From Brugia malayi (lineage: Eukaryota > Nematoda > Chromadorea > Rhabditida > Onchocercidae), in contig NW_025062478.1 of the NCBI RefSeq assembly GCF_000002995.4, positions 9,807,001 through 9,871,000 on the forward strand: a stretch of 64,000 bases of DNA, in the 5' to 3' direction. A program made the translations under genes and the position numbers. Each line of letters begins with the position of its first letter. Within the stretch, counting starts at the first letter, position 1. Of this stretch, positions 24,158 through 38,129 are shown piece by piece. Below the pieces are notes generated by a model. The model was not told where the DNA came from and did not search any database. It saw nothing but the letters and a program-made list of their open reading frames with translations.

Positions 24158-24570
24158 TTCAGTTTTTGTTCCTTTTTCAAATAGTTTCAATTGAACAATT
24201 TGAAAAAATTGTTAAATGTCAGCGTAACAATCAATGTCTGAGCACAACATTTCTTTGTTATCGTTTTAGTTGCATCATCAATGAATTTTTTCTAACATTT
24301 CAAAATTTTAGTTGAAATTTGTCACCAAAACAACATTTCCTTTTTGTAGTTCATCATATTCACTAGTTCATTTGCTATTTTAATATGAAATAATAATAAT
24401 AATTTAAAAAATCGCAAAATATCTTTAATATAAGATATTTCTAAAAGTTATAATTTATTTTCAAAAAAAAAAAAAAAAAATTTAGTCTGTAAAAGCAATT
24501 TCAATGTATTTATTATTAATTAATCGCTAATTTGAAATAGTATTTTAAAAAATATTTTTTAAATATTTGT

Positions 24571-24584
24571 AATTTCTTTTGCAG
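24571..24584 (+). promoter_or_regulatory. Putative spliced-leader acceptor upstream of ggt
   Basis: AATTTCTTTTGCAG, a strong 3' splice site ending 16 bases before the ATG at 24601, with no upstream exon evident. This fits trans-splicing at the 5' end of the transcript and supports the chosen start. Confidence 0.5.
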
Positions 24585-24600
24585 ATATTGCATAATTGTT

Positions 24601-27600
24601 ATGATAATGTTACTTAGGTTATTTATTATAGTGAATTTTCTCACTGAATTAATTCATGCCTTTCAAAAAATGGTAAGTATTTAATTTTAATTTCTTTTAT
24701 TAAATAGTATTCACTTTAATAATTTTCAAAGATAATTTAAATTGATAATTTTATTTATTATTGCTGCATAATTTTATTTATTTTTAATTCTTAATAAAGC
24801 AATAATGATTTTAGGATGAAGGGCAATTACATAAGGAATATTTATGGCCACCACCTTCTGATAGTTATTTGGGAAAGTATATAAATGCAGCAGTTACCTG
24901 TGATCATGGTTTATGCAGTGAAATTGGCAGGTAATTAATTAACTAATTAATTAATTACATTTAATTATTATATTATAATTAATGTAATGCGAAATTTTTC
25001 AGAAAAAAAAATTTTTTAATTTCATTAATAATCAAACAATAGCTATAAAACAAAAACAAACAAAAATTGAATGTTATAAAAAACTATAAATCAAAATAAA
25101 TTTGAGTTTGAAATTAATCTCAATTTCAAATTTAAATATGAATCATTATGGAAAACCGTTACAATTTTTTAATAAATTGAGTTCTTGCAAATTAAATTAA
25201 GAAAAAAATTTTAATTTTGTTAAATTATGTTTTAATTAAATACTAACGGTAAATTTTAAAAATTTAAAAATTCATTGAAAAAAAAATCTTTTTTTAACTT
25301 TTTTTCAATAATTTTGAAACTTTTAGAAAATATATTTATTATATTTGTTGCAGAAATATTTTGATCAGAGGTGGTAATGCAATTGATGCATCGATTGCTT
25401 CAATGTTTTGCCTTGGTATTACTAATCCTCAAAGTAGTGGAATTGGTGGTGGTTTTATTATGACTTTATATAATAGGTATAAATTCAAAGTATCATTTTA
25501 AAAAAAAAAAAAAATTTAAAAAAAAAAAAACAATTTAATGAGATATTTTTTGATTAATATTGAATTAGCTTAGCAATATTGAACAAGCTATTTCTGAATA
25601 GTTTAAAAATTTATGCTTTCAAAATAATTTTTAATTAGTAAAAATCTAAAAATTATTTATCATAAAAATCTTTTTAATTATTTATAGTTAAAAAATGAAA
25701 TTAAAATGCAAAAAAAGAAATGAACAATCAATTTTTTCTTTTTTTGTTTTAGAAGTGAAGCAAAATGTACTGTTATTGATGCTAGAGAAACAGCACCTAA
25801 GAATGCTTCTCGAGATATGTTTATTAATGATGAATTTGGTTCTAAATATGGTAAAAATTTTTAAAATTTTGAAAAGTATATATTAGATTTCTGATATCAT
25901 TTTAAATGATTAATTTGAAGGTTTTTAACACCAGGTGAAATTGCTGGAAAAAAAAATTTTAACATTGTTTTTTTTTATTGAAAAACAAATATTAGGTCAT
26001 TTAAGTGATTTTAATTTCTGATATCATTTTAAATGATTAATTTGAAGGTTTTCGTGCTATAGCAACACCAGGTGAAATTGCTGGTTATTGGCTTGCATTT
26101 AAACGCTTTGGTAGTGGTAAGATATCATGGTACGATCTGATAAAACCATCCATTGATTTATGTCGGTATGGGGTACCTGTGTCAAAGTATCTTGGATATG
26201 TCCTTGGTGTTAAAGAGAAACATTTTAGGACATTACCTTCTATGAAGTGAGTTAATTTTATAAATCATTTAAATGATAAAATTGAAAATTATCGAAATAA
26301 TATATCATTTGAATGAAAAAATTGAAATTTATCAAAGTGATATATCGTTTAAATGATAAAATTAAAAATTATCAGGGCGATATATCATTTGAATGATAAA
26401 ATTGAAAATTAACAGAATGATATATTGTTTAATGATAAAAATAAAAAGTAACAAAATGATGTATGATTTGAATAATAAAATTAAATAATAGAATTAAAAA
26501 TTATCAAAATGATATATCATTTAAATGATAAAATTAAAAGTTATGAAAATGGTATATCATAAAATTTCTTTCTTTTTCCCACTCAATTTAATTATAGAAG
26601 TTGGATTAATAATGCTACTGATAAAGTATTTGTTGCTGGTGATATTATCAAACGACCTGAATTAGGTAATACATTAGAAAAGCTTGCACTTAGTTCTGAT
26701 CCAGTGGAACTTTTCTATCGTGGTGATATAGCTAAAGCATTGGTCAAAGAAATTGAAAATAATGGTTAGTTTGTTAAAAAAAAAATTTTTTTTTCATTTT
26801 ATAAAATTGTTTATTAAAATAAGTTCAACTAAAAAAAAAATAAGGAAGAAATAAGTACAAAATGATATATCAATAAAAATAATATGAAAATAAATTTTTA
26901 ACATTATTTAATTAAATTGAACTTTATTTTAGTTCTTTTTTTATTTATATAAAATTTAATTAAATTAAACTTTATTTTTTTATTTTGTTATTATGATTAT
27001 ATTAATTATTATTTATTATTCTATTTTGATTGAAAACATTTTTGAGATAAACTAATTAGCATTCAGTATTGAAATACATTTTATATTATTATTATCATTT
27101 CAAATTATTAACAAAATTTCAAGACTAATTTAGGTGGAATTATTACGCTGGATGATTTCGCGCAATTTAAGCCAACAGTACATGAGGAACCATTGATCAA
27201 TGATCACTTCTCAGGTGATCTAGCAATGTGTGGTCCACCACCACCTTCCTCATTTGCTGTTACTCAGCTAATCATATCACTTATGGCTCGTCAGTTCTTT
27301 TTTTTTTCTTAAATTATTGTTTATTTGTCAAGAATTTAGGGAAATTTTTATTTATGCTACTAATTCAATGATAATTTCCGGTTCCGGTTAAATGAAAAAT
27401 TGCTATTTTAAGTTTTGACCAATTGTTAAATTTTTTTTTTTAGGCTTTTATGGACCTAAAACAAGCAAAGAGGTATTAAAACGTGATCCACTCTTTTATC
27501 ATCGACTTTTGGAGGCGCAAAAATTTGCATATGCGCAACGAACACTTATGGGTGAGTTAATTAGCTTAATATAATTTTGATGAGTATTTTTTAGAAAATT

Positions 27601-29628
27601 TCATTTATTATTTAACATATTTATCAAATTGTATTACTGTATAAAATATTCATTTCGTAAATTTTTATCGTTCTGGAACGGATGGAAATGTGAAAAAGTG
27701 ACCAAATGACCAGTGTAAGAAACGTTTAATTCCTGTAATTCTAAATTCTTCATTTTTTTTTCTTTTTTTTTTTTGTTTTTATTTTTAGTTTGTTATTCAT
27801 TTTTTATTAGGTGATGAAGCTTTTGTGGAAGAAGCTAAAGAGCTTGCAAAGAATATGACAACAAAAGCATACACAGATTGGATATTCTCGAGAATGCGCA
27901 ATAAAACACAACCAACAGAATACTATGGTGAGCTTCAGAAACAGGTAGGAAATGAATTAATTAGGTTAATTAGGGTCATAAAATGTGAAAACAAAAATTT
28001 GAGCTTATTCTGATATCGTAAAATTGTCATTTTAATCTTATCAGTACTAATTTTGATCTTAAATATTCATTTAAAATCATTTCTTTCCTGATAGTAAATG
28101 TTATTGAACTGATCTTGAAATTTACATAATTGTAATTAATAAGTCATTTTTTAGCTAATATTATCACTGTAGTTATACTGATAACTTTATTATTACTATT
28201 TTTTTTTCGATATTTTCTTTTTAATATTAAAAAAAAAAAAAAGTAAATTTTAAATAAATAAAAATTTTAGCTAAATGATCATGGTACATCACATGTTTCG
28301 GTATTAGATTCTATGGGTAATGGTGTATCAAGTACAAGTACTGTTAATCGATGGTAAATAATATTATCTTTCAAATAATATTTTAAATTTAATTATCAAT
28401 TATACAAATGTTTACATTGCTTAATTTATTATTTCAAAATAATTATTAAATTTTGTTTTTTGTTTTTTTCATAAATTGTTGCTAAGGTAGAAGTAAGAGT
28501 TATTATAGGTTTGGCGCAGTAGTGCAATCTGTTGATTTGGGTGTTGTTTTTAATGATGAAATGGATGATTTTTCTACGCCAGGTAATAAATAATTTCATT
28601 TTTTTTTCACTTATTGTATGAGTTAACAACTTATACTGAATATTTCTGTACTAAAGTTATATACTTAAAGTTAAAGTTATATACTTACACTTATACTAGA
28701 AATTATAATTGTAAATTTTAAACAGAATGAAACAACAATAAATATTCATTCAATCGTTAATTATTACATTTGATAATACTTTTTAAAATGTACCACTAAT
28801 CATTAAAGTCAACTAGCTTAATCTAAACTAATAGTTTAATTAAAAATTATTTATGTAAAATTGTAAGCAAAAATAATTTCAACTGAACTCAAAAAAATAT
28901 CATATCTAATTAATTATCGGTGTATGCTTATTTCAAGCTAACAATTTGAAAAGTTAAAAAAAAATTATAATAATTTTTTTTTTTTTTGAGGAATGGCTAA
29001 TGGTTTCGGATTTGCACCATCGGAAAGTAATTTTATTGAACCGGGCAAGAAACCAATGAGTAGTATGAGTCCAATGATTGTTTATAATACTAAAACTGGA
29101 AAAGTTAGCATTTTCTCATCTTTTTTTTTTTTTCATCATTAATTTAAAAATTTAAATGCTATAAATTAATTTGTTGAATTAAAATGCTTGTAATAATTTT
29201 AGATTGTAATGGTAGCTGGTGCATCTGGTGGTTCAAAAATAATTTCTGCTTTAGCTAAACCTATTATTCGAGTATTATTTTTCAATGAAACAATAAAAGA
29301 AGCAATTGATGCGCCAACATTACACAATCAATTTACGCCAGATATTACTCAATTTGAACAAACTGTACCTAAGGTTTGCTATCATTTTATAAATAATGAT
29401 ATTTACAGGTTAATTAATTATTTAATTAATCAATCATTTTTATTAATAACATTTATTAAATTATTTAAGGAATTGATGGATGATTTGACGCAAATTTTTG
29501 GACAAAAATTCAATAAAACCACTGGTTTTGAAGGTATAGCTCAAGGAATTGTTGTTGATGAGGATGGAACAATTTACGCCAATGGTGACTATAGGCGCCA
29601 AAGTGATATGCATCCTGGAGGATATTAG
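24601..29628 (+). CDS. ggt: Gamma-glutamyltranspeptidase
   Basis: Extracellular N-terminal nucleophile hydrolase that cleaves or transfers the gamma-glutamyl group of glutathione. Exons: 24601-24672, 24815-24930, 25354-25476, 25753-25850, 26048-26246, 26598-26764, 27134-27289, 27444-27551, 27811-27944, 28271-28353, 28509-28582, 28991-29103, 29203-29373, 29470-29628; 590 residues. Residues 1-20 form a hydrophobic signal or anchor (MIMLLRLFIIVNFL). Substrate Arg115 lies in DARETAP. The autocleavage/catalytic Thr397 is in DHGTSHVSVLD, giving a 194-residue small subunit. Thr415, Glu436 and Asp439 (NDEMDDF), Ser467-Ser468 and Gly490-Gly491 match the human active-site set in spacing. The C-terminus HPGGY is typical. 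Exon 12 follows a TTTGAG acceptor and exon 14 a TTTAAG acceptor; the 96-base last intron is in frame and could be retained. Confidence 0.94.
25884..25952 (+). pseudogene. Truncated decoy copy of ggt exon 5 start
   Basis: Intron 4 contains a second copy of the acceptor region and first bases of exon 5: TGATATCATTTTAAATGATT, TTTGAAGG, then ACACCAGGTGAAATTGCTGG. It lacks about 11 bases (CGTGCTATAGC) present in the true exon and runs into an A tract. The frame is broken, so the true exon at 26048 is the functional one. Confidence 0.75.
26250..26565. repeat. Minisatellite in ggt intron 5
   Basis: Seven or so degenerate units of about 45-50 bases built from ATGATAAAATTGAAAATTAT and GATATATCATTTGAATGA, filling almost all of the intron between exons 5 and 6. 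Confidence 0.8.
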
Positions 29629-29629
29629 C

Positions 29630-29635
29630 AATAAA
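29630..29635 (+). terminator. Possible poly(A) signal of ggt
   Basis: AATAAA beginning only one base after the TAG stop. If used, the 3' UTR would be about 20 bases. No other AATAAA lies in the next 150 bases. Confidence 0.35.
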
Positions 29636-29639
29636 ATTT

Positions 29640-32600
29640 TTTCAATTCATATATAATTATCCTCTAAATTTATCGTATATTAAAATTTATTCATTTATTT
29701 TAGTATTACAATTTTGATGTTTATTTATTGAAAAAAATCTAAATTTTAATCCTTATTTACTAAAAAAAAAAAAGTTTACAATAGGTGTAAAGCAGTTTGA
29801 ATCTATAATAATGTGAAAATTTTGAAAAGATAAAATGAAAGAAAAAATTTCTTTAAAAATAATTTTTGTTTTATATTTTTTTCAAATTTTATTGTATTTT
29901 TTAATGGGTTTCATTTGTTTTACTACTACCATACATATGTCTAAGAAATATATGAAAAATTAATACTTTCTCTTCTATTATTTGCTTTCTTAACAAATAC
30001 AAAAAAATAAAAAATGGAAAGATTTGAATAAAATTTCTATTTTCATTTCTTTATTTTTTTTTTATTTTCAAAAAAGATTTCTATTTTTAGCTTATATTTC
30101 TTAAAAATTAAAAATTTCCTTATATATATTAATAGCACAAAAATATTGAATTATTATTCATTTAAGTTAAATAATATTATCTTAATAATTCATTTATAAC
30201 TTTGCATCATAAATTAATCCAAATTTAATATTTAATAATTGGAGAGATCAGCGTAAGGGTAAAATAAGGTAAACAAGTGCTATTGCAAGCAGATATCACA
30301 GAAGGTCACAATGTCACATTGGTAGACCGAAATACGTTATCTTTCTTCACGTGTCACAAATTTTACGTACGTGTTCTTGCAAAACAAATAAGATTTAGCA
30401 AGGTGTGTTTGATAAGAAAATTCACTTCTTCGATAACAGTTCATTTGAATTATTTTAAATTCCAAAAATTTGCGAAAGACTGCTGAATTTTTCTGTTTCG
30501 TGCGAGGGAGGAATTTATGAAATAATTTGAAAATTAGCCTAGAAATTGTCTTTAACTTCAAAGTTTTTAAATTTTGAGTCTCTTCCCTGGATTGTTACCT
30601 CTTTTTGCACCAAGAGCATCACTCAGGTATGACAAATATCATAAATTGCGCCTTTTGTGATCGATCAGGCGCTAAGATTTAAATCGATGATAAGCTCAGA
30701 TCATTCTAAAATTGAAATAACCTTTGTGACTGTAGCCAGCCTATAGCCTAGTACTCCATCCCAGGCTTCAAAATTCTTTCTTATTTTGTTTACTGTTATT
30801 GAAGTCATTAAGGATTATGAATTTTCCGGTTTTCCGGATGATGATTACTGCAGAATTTGTTTTCCCTTTTTTTTTTTCAAGATCAATTTGAAGTATTTGT
30901 TGAAAAAGAATTACAGCGGAAAACATATCAAAATAATCCAATCGAAATCATCTATTAGCAAGTTGACAAAAATTTATTGGCGGTTAAATTTTTGATCGTT
31001 AAATGATGCAAATTCCTGATTGGAAAAATATTTGATCATCTGATTTATCTGATTAAAAGAATGTACAGTTGACCTCATTTTCGTTGTGACTTTTCTTTTT
31101 TACATGTTTTATTATTAGGAATAGTAATGTCAGTGTTGAATGGTGACAATCGTTCATGAATAATTAGAGCAAAACGATATAACCGGAATGTCCACTATCC
31201 GTAATGCCAAATATAATTCGGATATTTGAACATGCAAAAAAAAAAATTAATTTAAATTTTTGTTGCACTTTTGTTTGGTTCTTTTTTTTTTTGTTTAATT
31301 ACAATTAAAGCTATTCATTCATTTATGATTAGCCAACCGGAGAGCATTTCGATAAATTTTTGATTTAAACAAAAAATGAACTTTTGAACTTTCTAGGCTC
31401 ACTCCACATTGAATAAATAGTGCTATCCTTTGGTAAGGTTAGTTAATTCAGAATTCTGACCGGATATGACTGCTAACTTTGTCAATTCCGGATTCACTCT
31501 TAAGCAATTGAAACTGTAAATCGTCTTCAGCATACCTTATAAGTGCACTACCGTTCACTTGCAAATTTGTCACTCACTTACCTGTCGCTAAATGACTTCA
31601 TGAAAGCAGGTAGATCTTTAGGATCCGCTCAAAGGCTTTTTTAGCTATGATCTATGATCTGTCGCAGTATGTGCGGAACTGTCCCCAATTATTTACACCC
31701 AAAGTTAATTTGCCAATAAAATCCTCAGATCATAGCTTTGTTTGAAATTTGCAAAGCTAACAAGTTTCACCTGTTTTTGATCCTTTTTTAGAATGTGTTG
31801 CCCTTAATCTAATAAGTCTATGCTACCTGTGGGCAAATATATTTACAACACGTTCTCTCAGCAGTTTCATCACGGGTACGTAAAGCTTTACACGCCCGTG
31901 ACAAAAGGTAGTGTCCGTATAGGAAAATATCGTTTTAATACAAAATAATAATTAAACAACGATTAAAAATTAAACAAAACAACTATGTTTATCTATGAAT
32001 TAATTAAGGATAAAATATCAGCGCTTAATAGTAATATATTAAAATAGGAAAAAAATTGATAGTAATATTAATAATAATTTAATAGTAATACTAATATAAT
32101 TGAATTTTAATATTAAAAAATTAAAAGTAATATCAATAATAAAAACTAATAATAATAAAAAAATTAATAGTTTGATTAATAGTAATAAGTTAAATAAGTA
32201 TAAGAAAAAATATCAATGATTAATAGCAATGCATAAAATAGAATATAAGTGATTAATAGTATTATATTATCAATAAGTATGTTATTAAATAAGTATAATT
32301 AAGAAAAAAATATCAGTGATTAATAGTAATATATTAAAATGTAATATCAGTAATTAATAATAATATATTAAATAAGCATGATAATCATTAAAATTGAAAT
32401 GAAGTTAATTATTATTTTCAATTCATCCATAATTTTGCTAACAAGTCTATACATAGTTATCATAGCGATATCACTAATAATACATATAAACTCTTATCAG
32501 TTCAATTATTGCCATGAAATGAAGAAATTGCAAGCAGAATTGGATGGGTTAATTTAAATTTAATTAGCACTAATTTGATTCTATTTGATCAACTTAAATT

Positions 32601-34006
32601 AAGTATAAATCATTTCAATTCATATTGACCTATGTGAATTGGAAAATAAACGCACTGATTGTAAATGAAAAATAAAAATTGAAAATTGAAATGATAGATT
32701 TTCAAATGCTTATAATCAGATTTTTATATATTTTTTTTTAAGTTTTTATTTTTATGCAAATCGTTATAAATATAATACAGTACATAAGTAATTACTGTTT
32801 TGATCAATGATAAGTAACGCAGTATTGCAAGAAGTTTATTCAAATTCACAATTTATCTTATCAACTAATCACTATTGTCGTTATCACTAAATGATCAACA
32901 AATTTCATAGGTAAATTTAATATTTCCTATATTGTATTTTAATAGCATTAATTTAACTCTACTATTAGCTGTTATGATAATGTCAATGACTTTTGTAGTA
33001 ATTAATTAATTAGTTTTGCTAATTAAAATAAAAACTATAACTGAACTTTTTAGTGGTATAAATTTAGATTAAAAATCGAAATTTTAATAATATAAATTCG
33101 GCCACTAAGTTATTAATCATTTAACAAAATGCTTATTAGGTAAGTATTAAGTTTATTAACTGCGTAAAATTTCGAGAAAATAACAAAAGTTCCGTACACA
33201 GTTCGGATTTGAACTAAATTAATTTCCTTTTTTTTTTTTAGTATTAAGCATTTCAGAAAAGATATTTTTAAATAATTATTAGAAAAGAAAAAAATGTTTG
33301 AAATATTTTGCGAATATATTTTTGCAAATTTCAAAAAAATATTTTCAAGTTATAAAGCAAAAAAAAAAAAAATTTTAAATTCATTAATACAAATAAGTGA
33401 ATTTTTCTTTTTCTTCTTTTTTTTAAAAAAAATAATATACTATTTTTAAAATTAATTAAATAATATAAATAATATTAAATATAATAAAATAATATTGATT
33501 AAGCATTGATTGATACAATGATCTAAGAAAAATCCAGTAATTAGCAGAAAGATCAATCATTAGTTTAATTATTTTAATGTAAATGAGATTATCATTAATT
33601 TAATTATTTAAGTTTTACAATAATTTAATTTTATAAATTCAATTAAAGATTTAAAAGTTTATTGACGATAAATGAGTTTATTCATTATAAAATGAATTTA
33701 ATCAAGCAACCATATCAATGAACAATTAATTATAAATGCTTATCAATTCAGCTAAATTAAATTAAAAAATTTATGATAAGAATTGAGTTGACAAATTGAG
33801 TTGAAAATAAATGCATTGAATTCATTCCATTGTTATTGAATTCATTTCTTTATCAATCGGTGTCTCATATTTGTATGCTGAAAATTATTTATCAAATAAT
33901 TTTTAATTAGCTGATAAGGCTACTCGTCTAATTTGAAATTTCACTATTATTTACAAAAATTATTTTAATTAATTAAACAAAAATTATATAATAATAATTA
34001 AATTAA
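29640..34006. other. Intergenic region with an unusually complex middle part
   Basis: AT-rich low-complexity DNA surrounds 30240-31930, which has a more balanced base composition. I could not assemble a gene there: the short open frames (for example 30277-30486 and 30786-30995) lack domains and splice partners. 31930-32400 is built of TAATAGTAATA-like repeats. The rest is AT-rich without signal. Confidence 0.5.
31870..31901. repeat. 32-base imperfect palindrome
   Basis: TCACGGG at one end and CCCGTGA at the other enclose GTAAAG and CTTTAC around a central AAGCTT. Only one three-base mismatch block lies in each arm. It could form a hairpin in DNA or RNA. No neighbouring gene is identified. 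Confidence 0.6.
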
Positions 34007-34805
34007 TTAGTAATAAATTAACATACATAATCGAACATATCTGATACATTTGTGTCCATCAAGTTCAAAACCAAGTGCTGTACATAATAATGGCATATCT
34101 TGATTTCTTACACCTTGTGCCATCTTTAATTAATCAATTTCAACCAACTTAATTAATTAATTAATTTTATCATTTAAAATAATAAATGTAAAACAATTAT
34201 TGATTCTAATTCTTATCTAATTTAAATTAAAAAAAAAATAAATTACAAATATACCATATTCAAAATACATTGTCCAGTATCTGAATCAAAACTCCATGGT
34301 GCTTCACAACAATCTGGCATCGCAAATGATCCTAAAATTTTAAATTTTATTTCATACATTTAACACATAGATGAATTTATCATTTATGCATTTTGAAAAA
34401 AGTAAAGTAAACAATTTGTTTGTTTGTTTGTTTGCAATTTTATTTTTTATGATTAAATGTATGTTGTGAGTTGAAAAATTTGAATTATTTACCTAATTAA
34501 CCAAATGGTATTATAAATTTAATTAACATATGATTAAATGTATGTCACAAATTGTTAAATTGGAACTATTTACCTAATTAGCTAATTAGTAATATAAATT
34601 TAGTCAACATATGATTAAAATTAACCTAATTAGCTATTACTAGCTAATAATTATAAATTTAATAAACAAATAATGCTAATCTCTTGCAGGGAAATGATCG
34701 ATAATTTGCGGTGCAGTACTTCGCACTGTTTGACATAAATGCAACTGCATGCATAGCAATAATTGCAGAAAAAATAATAAAACCACCGTATGACGCATTC
34801 TTCAT
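34007..34805 (-). CDS. Possible small secreted cysteine-rich protein (incomplete model)
   Basis: Minus strand. A plausible signal peptide starts at 34805 (MKNASYGGFIIFSAIIAMHA), followed by cysteine-containing residues. A second exon, 34331-34255, encodes PDCCEAPWSFDSDTGQC. A third, 34123-34007, encodes PLLCTALGFELDGHKC and ends in TAA. Exons 2 and 3 join in phase 0 through a GT donor and an AAG acceptor. The cysteine spacing (C-x-PWxFDxxTxxC, then C-x-GFELDGxxC) suggests a small repeated disulphide module, perhaps like oocyst-wall-type repeats. I could not find a donor for exon 1 that joins exon 2 without a stop, so the 5' junction is unresolved. It may be a pseudogene. Confidence 0.35.
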
Positions 34806-35953
34806 ACTATTTAATTGTCACAATTACTTTTCTTTTCATATTTCGATAATAAAATGACAACAAAATGAGTAAAAATTTGCATAACAAAGGAAGAATGAGA
34901 GAGGGAGAGAGAGGGGAAGAGAGAGAGAGAGAGAGAAGTTAAAAGCTAAAGCAAAAATTAGAATTGAATTTAATTTTTCCTAAAAAAATGCTCTAATTCA
35001 AGAAAGGGAAGATAAAACAAGAGTTATAAAAAGAAAAAAAGGAGTGAAGTTAAAATAAAAATTATAATTGATTTAAATTTTTCTAAAAAAAAGCTTAAAT
35101 TCAATCAATTAATAAAAAAAGGGTGAAAAATTCAAGTCAGAATGTAAATTTCTAATAATATAAGAATGCAAACGATATTCATTTAATTATTTAATTAATA
35201 AATGATAATTAGTTAATTTAATAACTCACTTTTTGATTATTTGATGTATAAACAATGTTTGTTATCATTATCACTGATACGATATAACGTCAATGAATGA
35301 ATGTATGAATGAATTATCATTATGTTAAATACTGGTCAATTCTTTAATTTATTTTTCTTTTTAATTAGCTATAACTGAAAAGAATAAAAATGATAATTAT
35401 TCAAATATATATTAATATAATTTATCATTTTCAGTAATTTTTAATTTATTTAACTGTCACTTTTCTAATTTTAATTTAGCATTTATTATATTTAACAATT
35501 TAGCATTAGATGTTAATGATTCTTTTTTAAAAAAAAATTTTTTTTTTTCATAATATTTAATTATATATATTATAACAAATTGTTATTTATATTAAATTGA
35601 AATTTATTTAACTGTTGCTTTTTTCAACTTCAATTTAGCATTATCAAAAAAAATTTTTTTTGTCATACTTCAAAAATTAATCATTGAAATGTTTGAAATT
35701 AATCTGTTTAAATTCAATTTAAGATATCATTTCAATCTTTTATTCATACCATTTACAAATCTGTAATTTCTTGCGATAATTTCAATTACTGGTAAAGAAA
35801 AGAGGATGAAATTGGGTGGGTAGGCTTTCTTCCCTTTTTAAATCTTTACTGACCTAATTATCAGCATACTTTTTTTTTTTTTATCCTTACCATTCTTTTT
35901 TTTTTTTTTTTTATTCCATTCATCCATTTTTTCTCTCTCTCTTTTTCTTCCTT

Positions 35954-35984
<31 letters not shown>

Positions 35985-37680
35985 TTTATAAAATTTAATT
36001 CTTTCCACCTAAACCTTGTCCTATTTGCCCACTTTTCACCTACCTAATCACCGAATCTTATTTCTTTTCTTTCTCATTTCTTCAACGACATTTTAAATGT
36101 CACATTTATTTAAATGTATCATCACTGATAACCGTTTGTTATTTTTATCAATCTTTTAACAAAATTTACTTTCACTAATTTCAAATTTATGATAAAATAT
36201 GTAATTTATTGAATTTTTCATTTTTTCATTTCTTTTTTTCTCAATCTGTAAAATTTTCAAAAAAAAAAATTGTAAAATCGTGTGAAATTTTAAATCTTTT
36301 TAGAAATTTTTTTGACCTTTTTGTAATGTAATTTAAGATAGTAAAATTATTTATTTTAATTTTATAAGTGATAATAAAACTTTTAGAAGAAATTAAATGA
36401 TTTCAATGATTGCATATTTAAATTAAAATATCAGATCAATTCTTGAAATTAGAATTTTTACTTATTCAAAGTAGAAAAAAAAAATGAACTCTGAGATCTT
36501 TGTTCCTTTTTGCTTGATTTAATTTCATTATATTTCAAAAAAAAGAAATAAAATTTTTTTTTCATGTTTGATCGTTTCTTTAGAAATTCTTTTTCTCATT
36601 CATTTAGTGTCATCAATTAATTAATAATTTTTCTAATATATATGAATTAATTCAATTTTTTATAAGAAATCTGGGAATTTCTTTTTTTTTTTTTCTCGAA
36701 GTAATAAAAATAAAATTAGGTGACAGAATGCATTCATCTAATAGAAAACATCAAATCGCTCAAAATTATTTCATAAATAAATCCATCGAATAAGTCAATC
36801 AATTTATAAATTTATTCAATAATTTCAAATTTAAATATTTAAATAGCAAATTTTATAAGTGATAGTAAAGTGATAATAAACATTAACAAAATTTTTAGTT
36901 CATCGTTTCATTGTTATGTGACAGATGACAATATATATCGCAATATATCACTCAAAATTTTTAATTTTATCAAATAAATACCAGAAAATATCATCTTAGT
37001 AAGCAAAAAAAAAAATTTTTTTGAAATGTGCTAATGCGAAAATTTATAAATTATTTTCATTAAATTTCATTTATTGAATTAAATAAAGGGGATAAATTAA
37101 TTTTAGCTAATATTGTAATTAAAACAAAATGGTAGTTTATATTTTTATATTTATATCTAAAAACAAAATGGTAGTTTTTTATATTTAAAATGGTATTTAT
37201 ATTAAAAAAAAAAAAAAAAAAATAAGAAGTCTTTGAAATTCGTAAAATAATTGGGAATCAAAAAATTTGGAACATTTTAAATGTTTAAAATTTTTTAATC
37301 ATTTAAACTGATTACAATCATGATTTATATCATTGATCTCTTTGCTTGTTTTTTTCTAATTTCAAATGTCAAAATTGATTAAATATTTATATTTAATTGT
37401 ACTTTTTTTTTTTAATTTCAAAAGGTATTTTTATATGAATGCAAATGTTTTTGTTAATTTTTATTTTGGTAGTTGCAAAGAAGTGTCAATATAGGTACGA
37501 ATTTAATAATAGAAAGAAGGAAGGAATGAATAAATGAATGAAATTAGGATGAAATGGTAAATGAAGAACGGAGATGACAGAGGGTTATTGACTTGAGAAC
37601 GATAAGAAATGAAGGTGTGAATGCTGGCGCAAACTGTTACTTCATTCATTCTGATCATTTTCACTAAAATATTTGTGTAT

Positions 37681-37681
37681 G

Positions 37682-37720
<39 letters not shown>
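37681..37720. repeat. (AAT)n microsatellite
   Basis: About 13 uninterrupted AAT units. Confidence 0.95.
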
Positions 37721-38129
37721 TGACATTCATTAATGCTATTACTAACCAATGACCTAAATTTGAACTTAAATATATTTGATAAGATAAAATTTAACAATAA
37801 CATTTTATGAATAAAATAACATAAAATATAATAAATAAAATACGGTGACATATAATTATATATTTATAAATATATAATATATGCATCAGTAAATAATCGA
37901 ATAGCGCAAATATGCAAATAGTAAATGAATTGAAACGAAGAGGAAGAAAAAAAAAAGAAAGAAGAAAGAAAATTATGGAATTTGGAAGAAAAATGCACAT
38001 GAATAGGAGCAGTAGTAGTATGCGACAATTGCGCTATTACTTTTATATGCCATTGAAAAAGCTAAAAGATAAATTGAATATAACTATTTGAGGTTTTCAT
38101 AAATTTTTGTCCTTCTATATATCATTTAC

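Larger units (their letters stand above)
20801..24570. other. Low-complexity AT-rich intergenic DNA
   Basis: Homopolymer runs, (CT)n near 22590-22610 and the (ATT)n tract listed separately. An open frame at 22780-22983 begins with a hydrophobic stretch but has no conserved feature. I see no supported gene. Confidence 0.6.
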
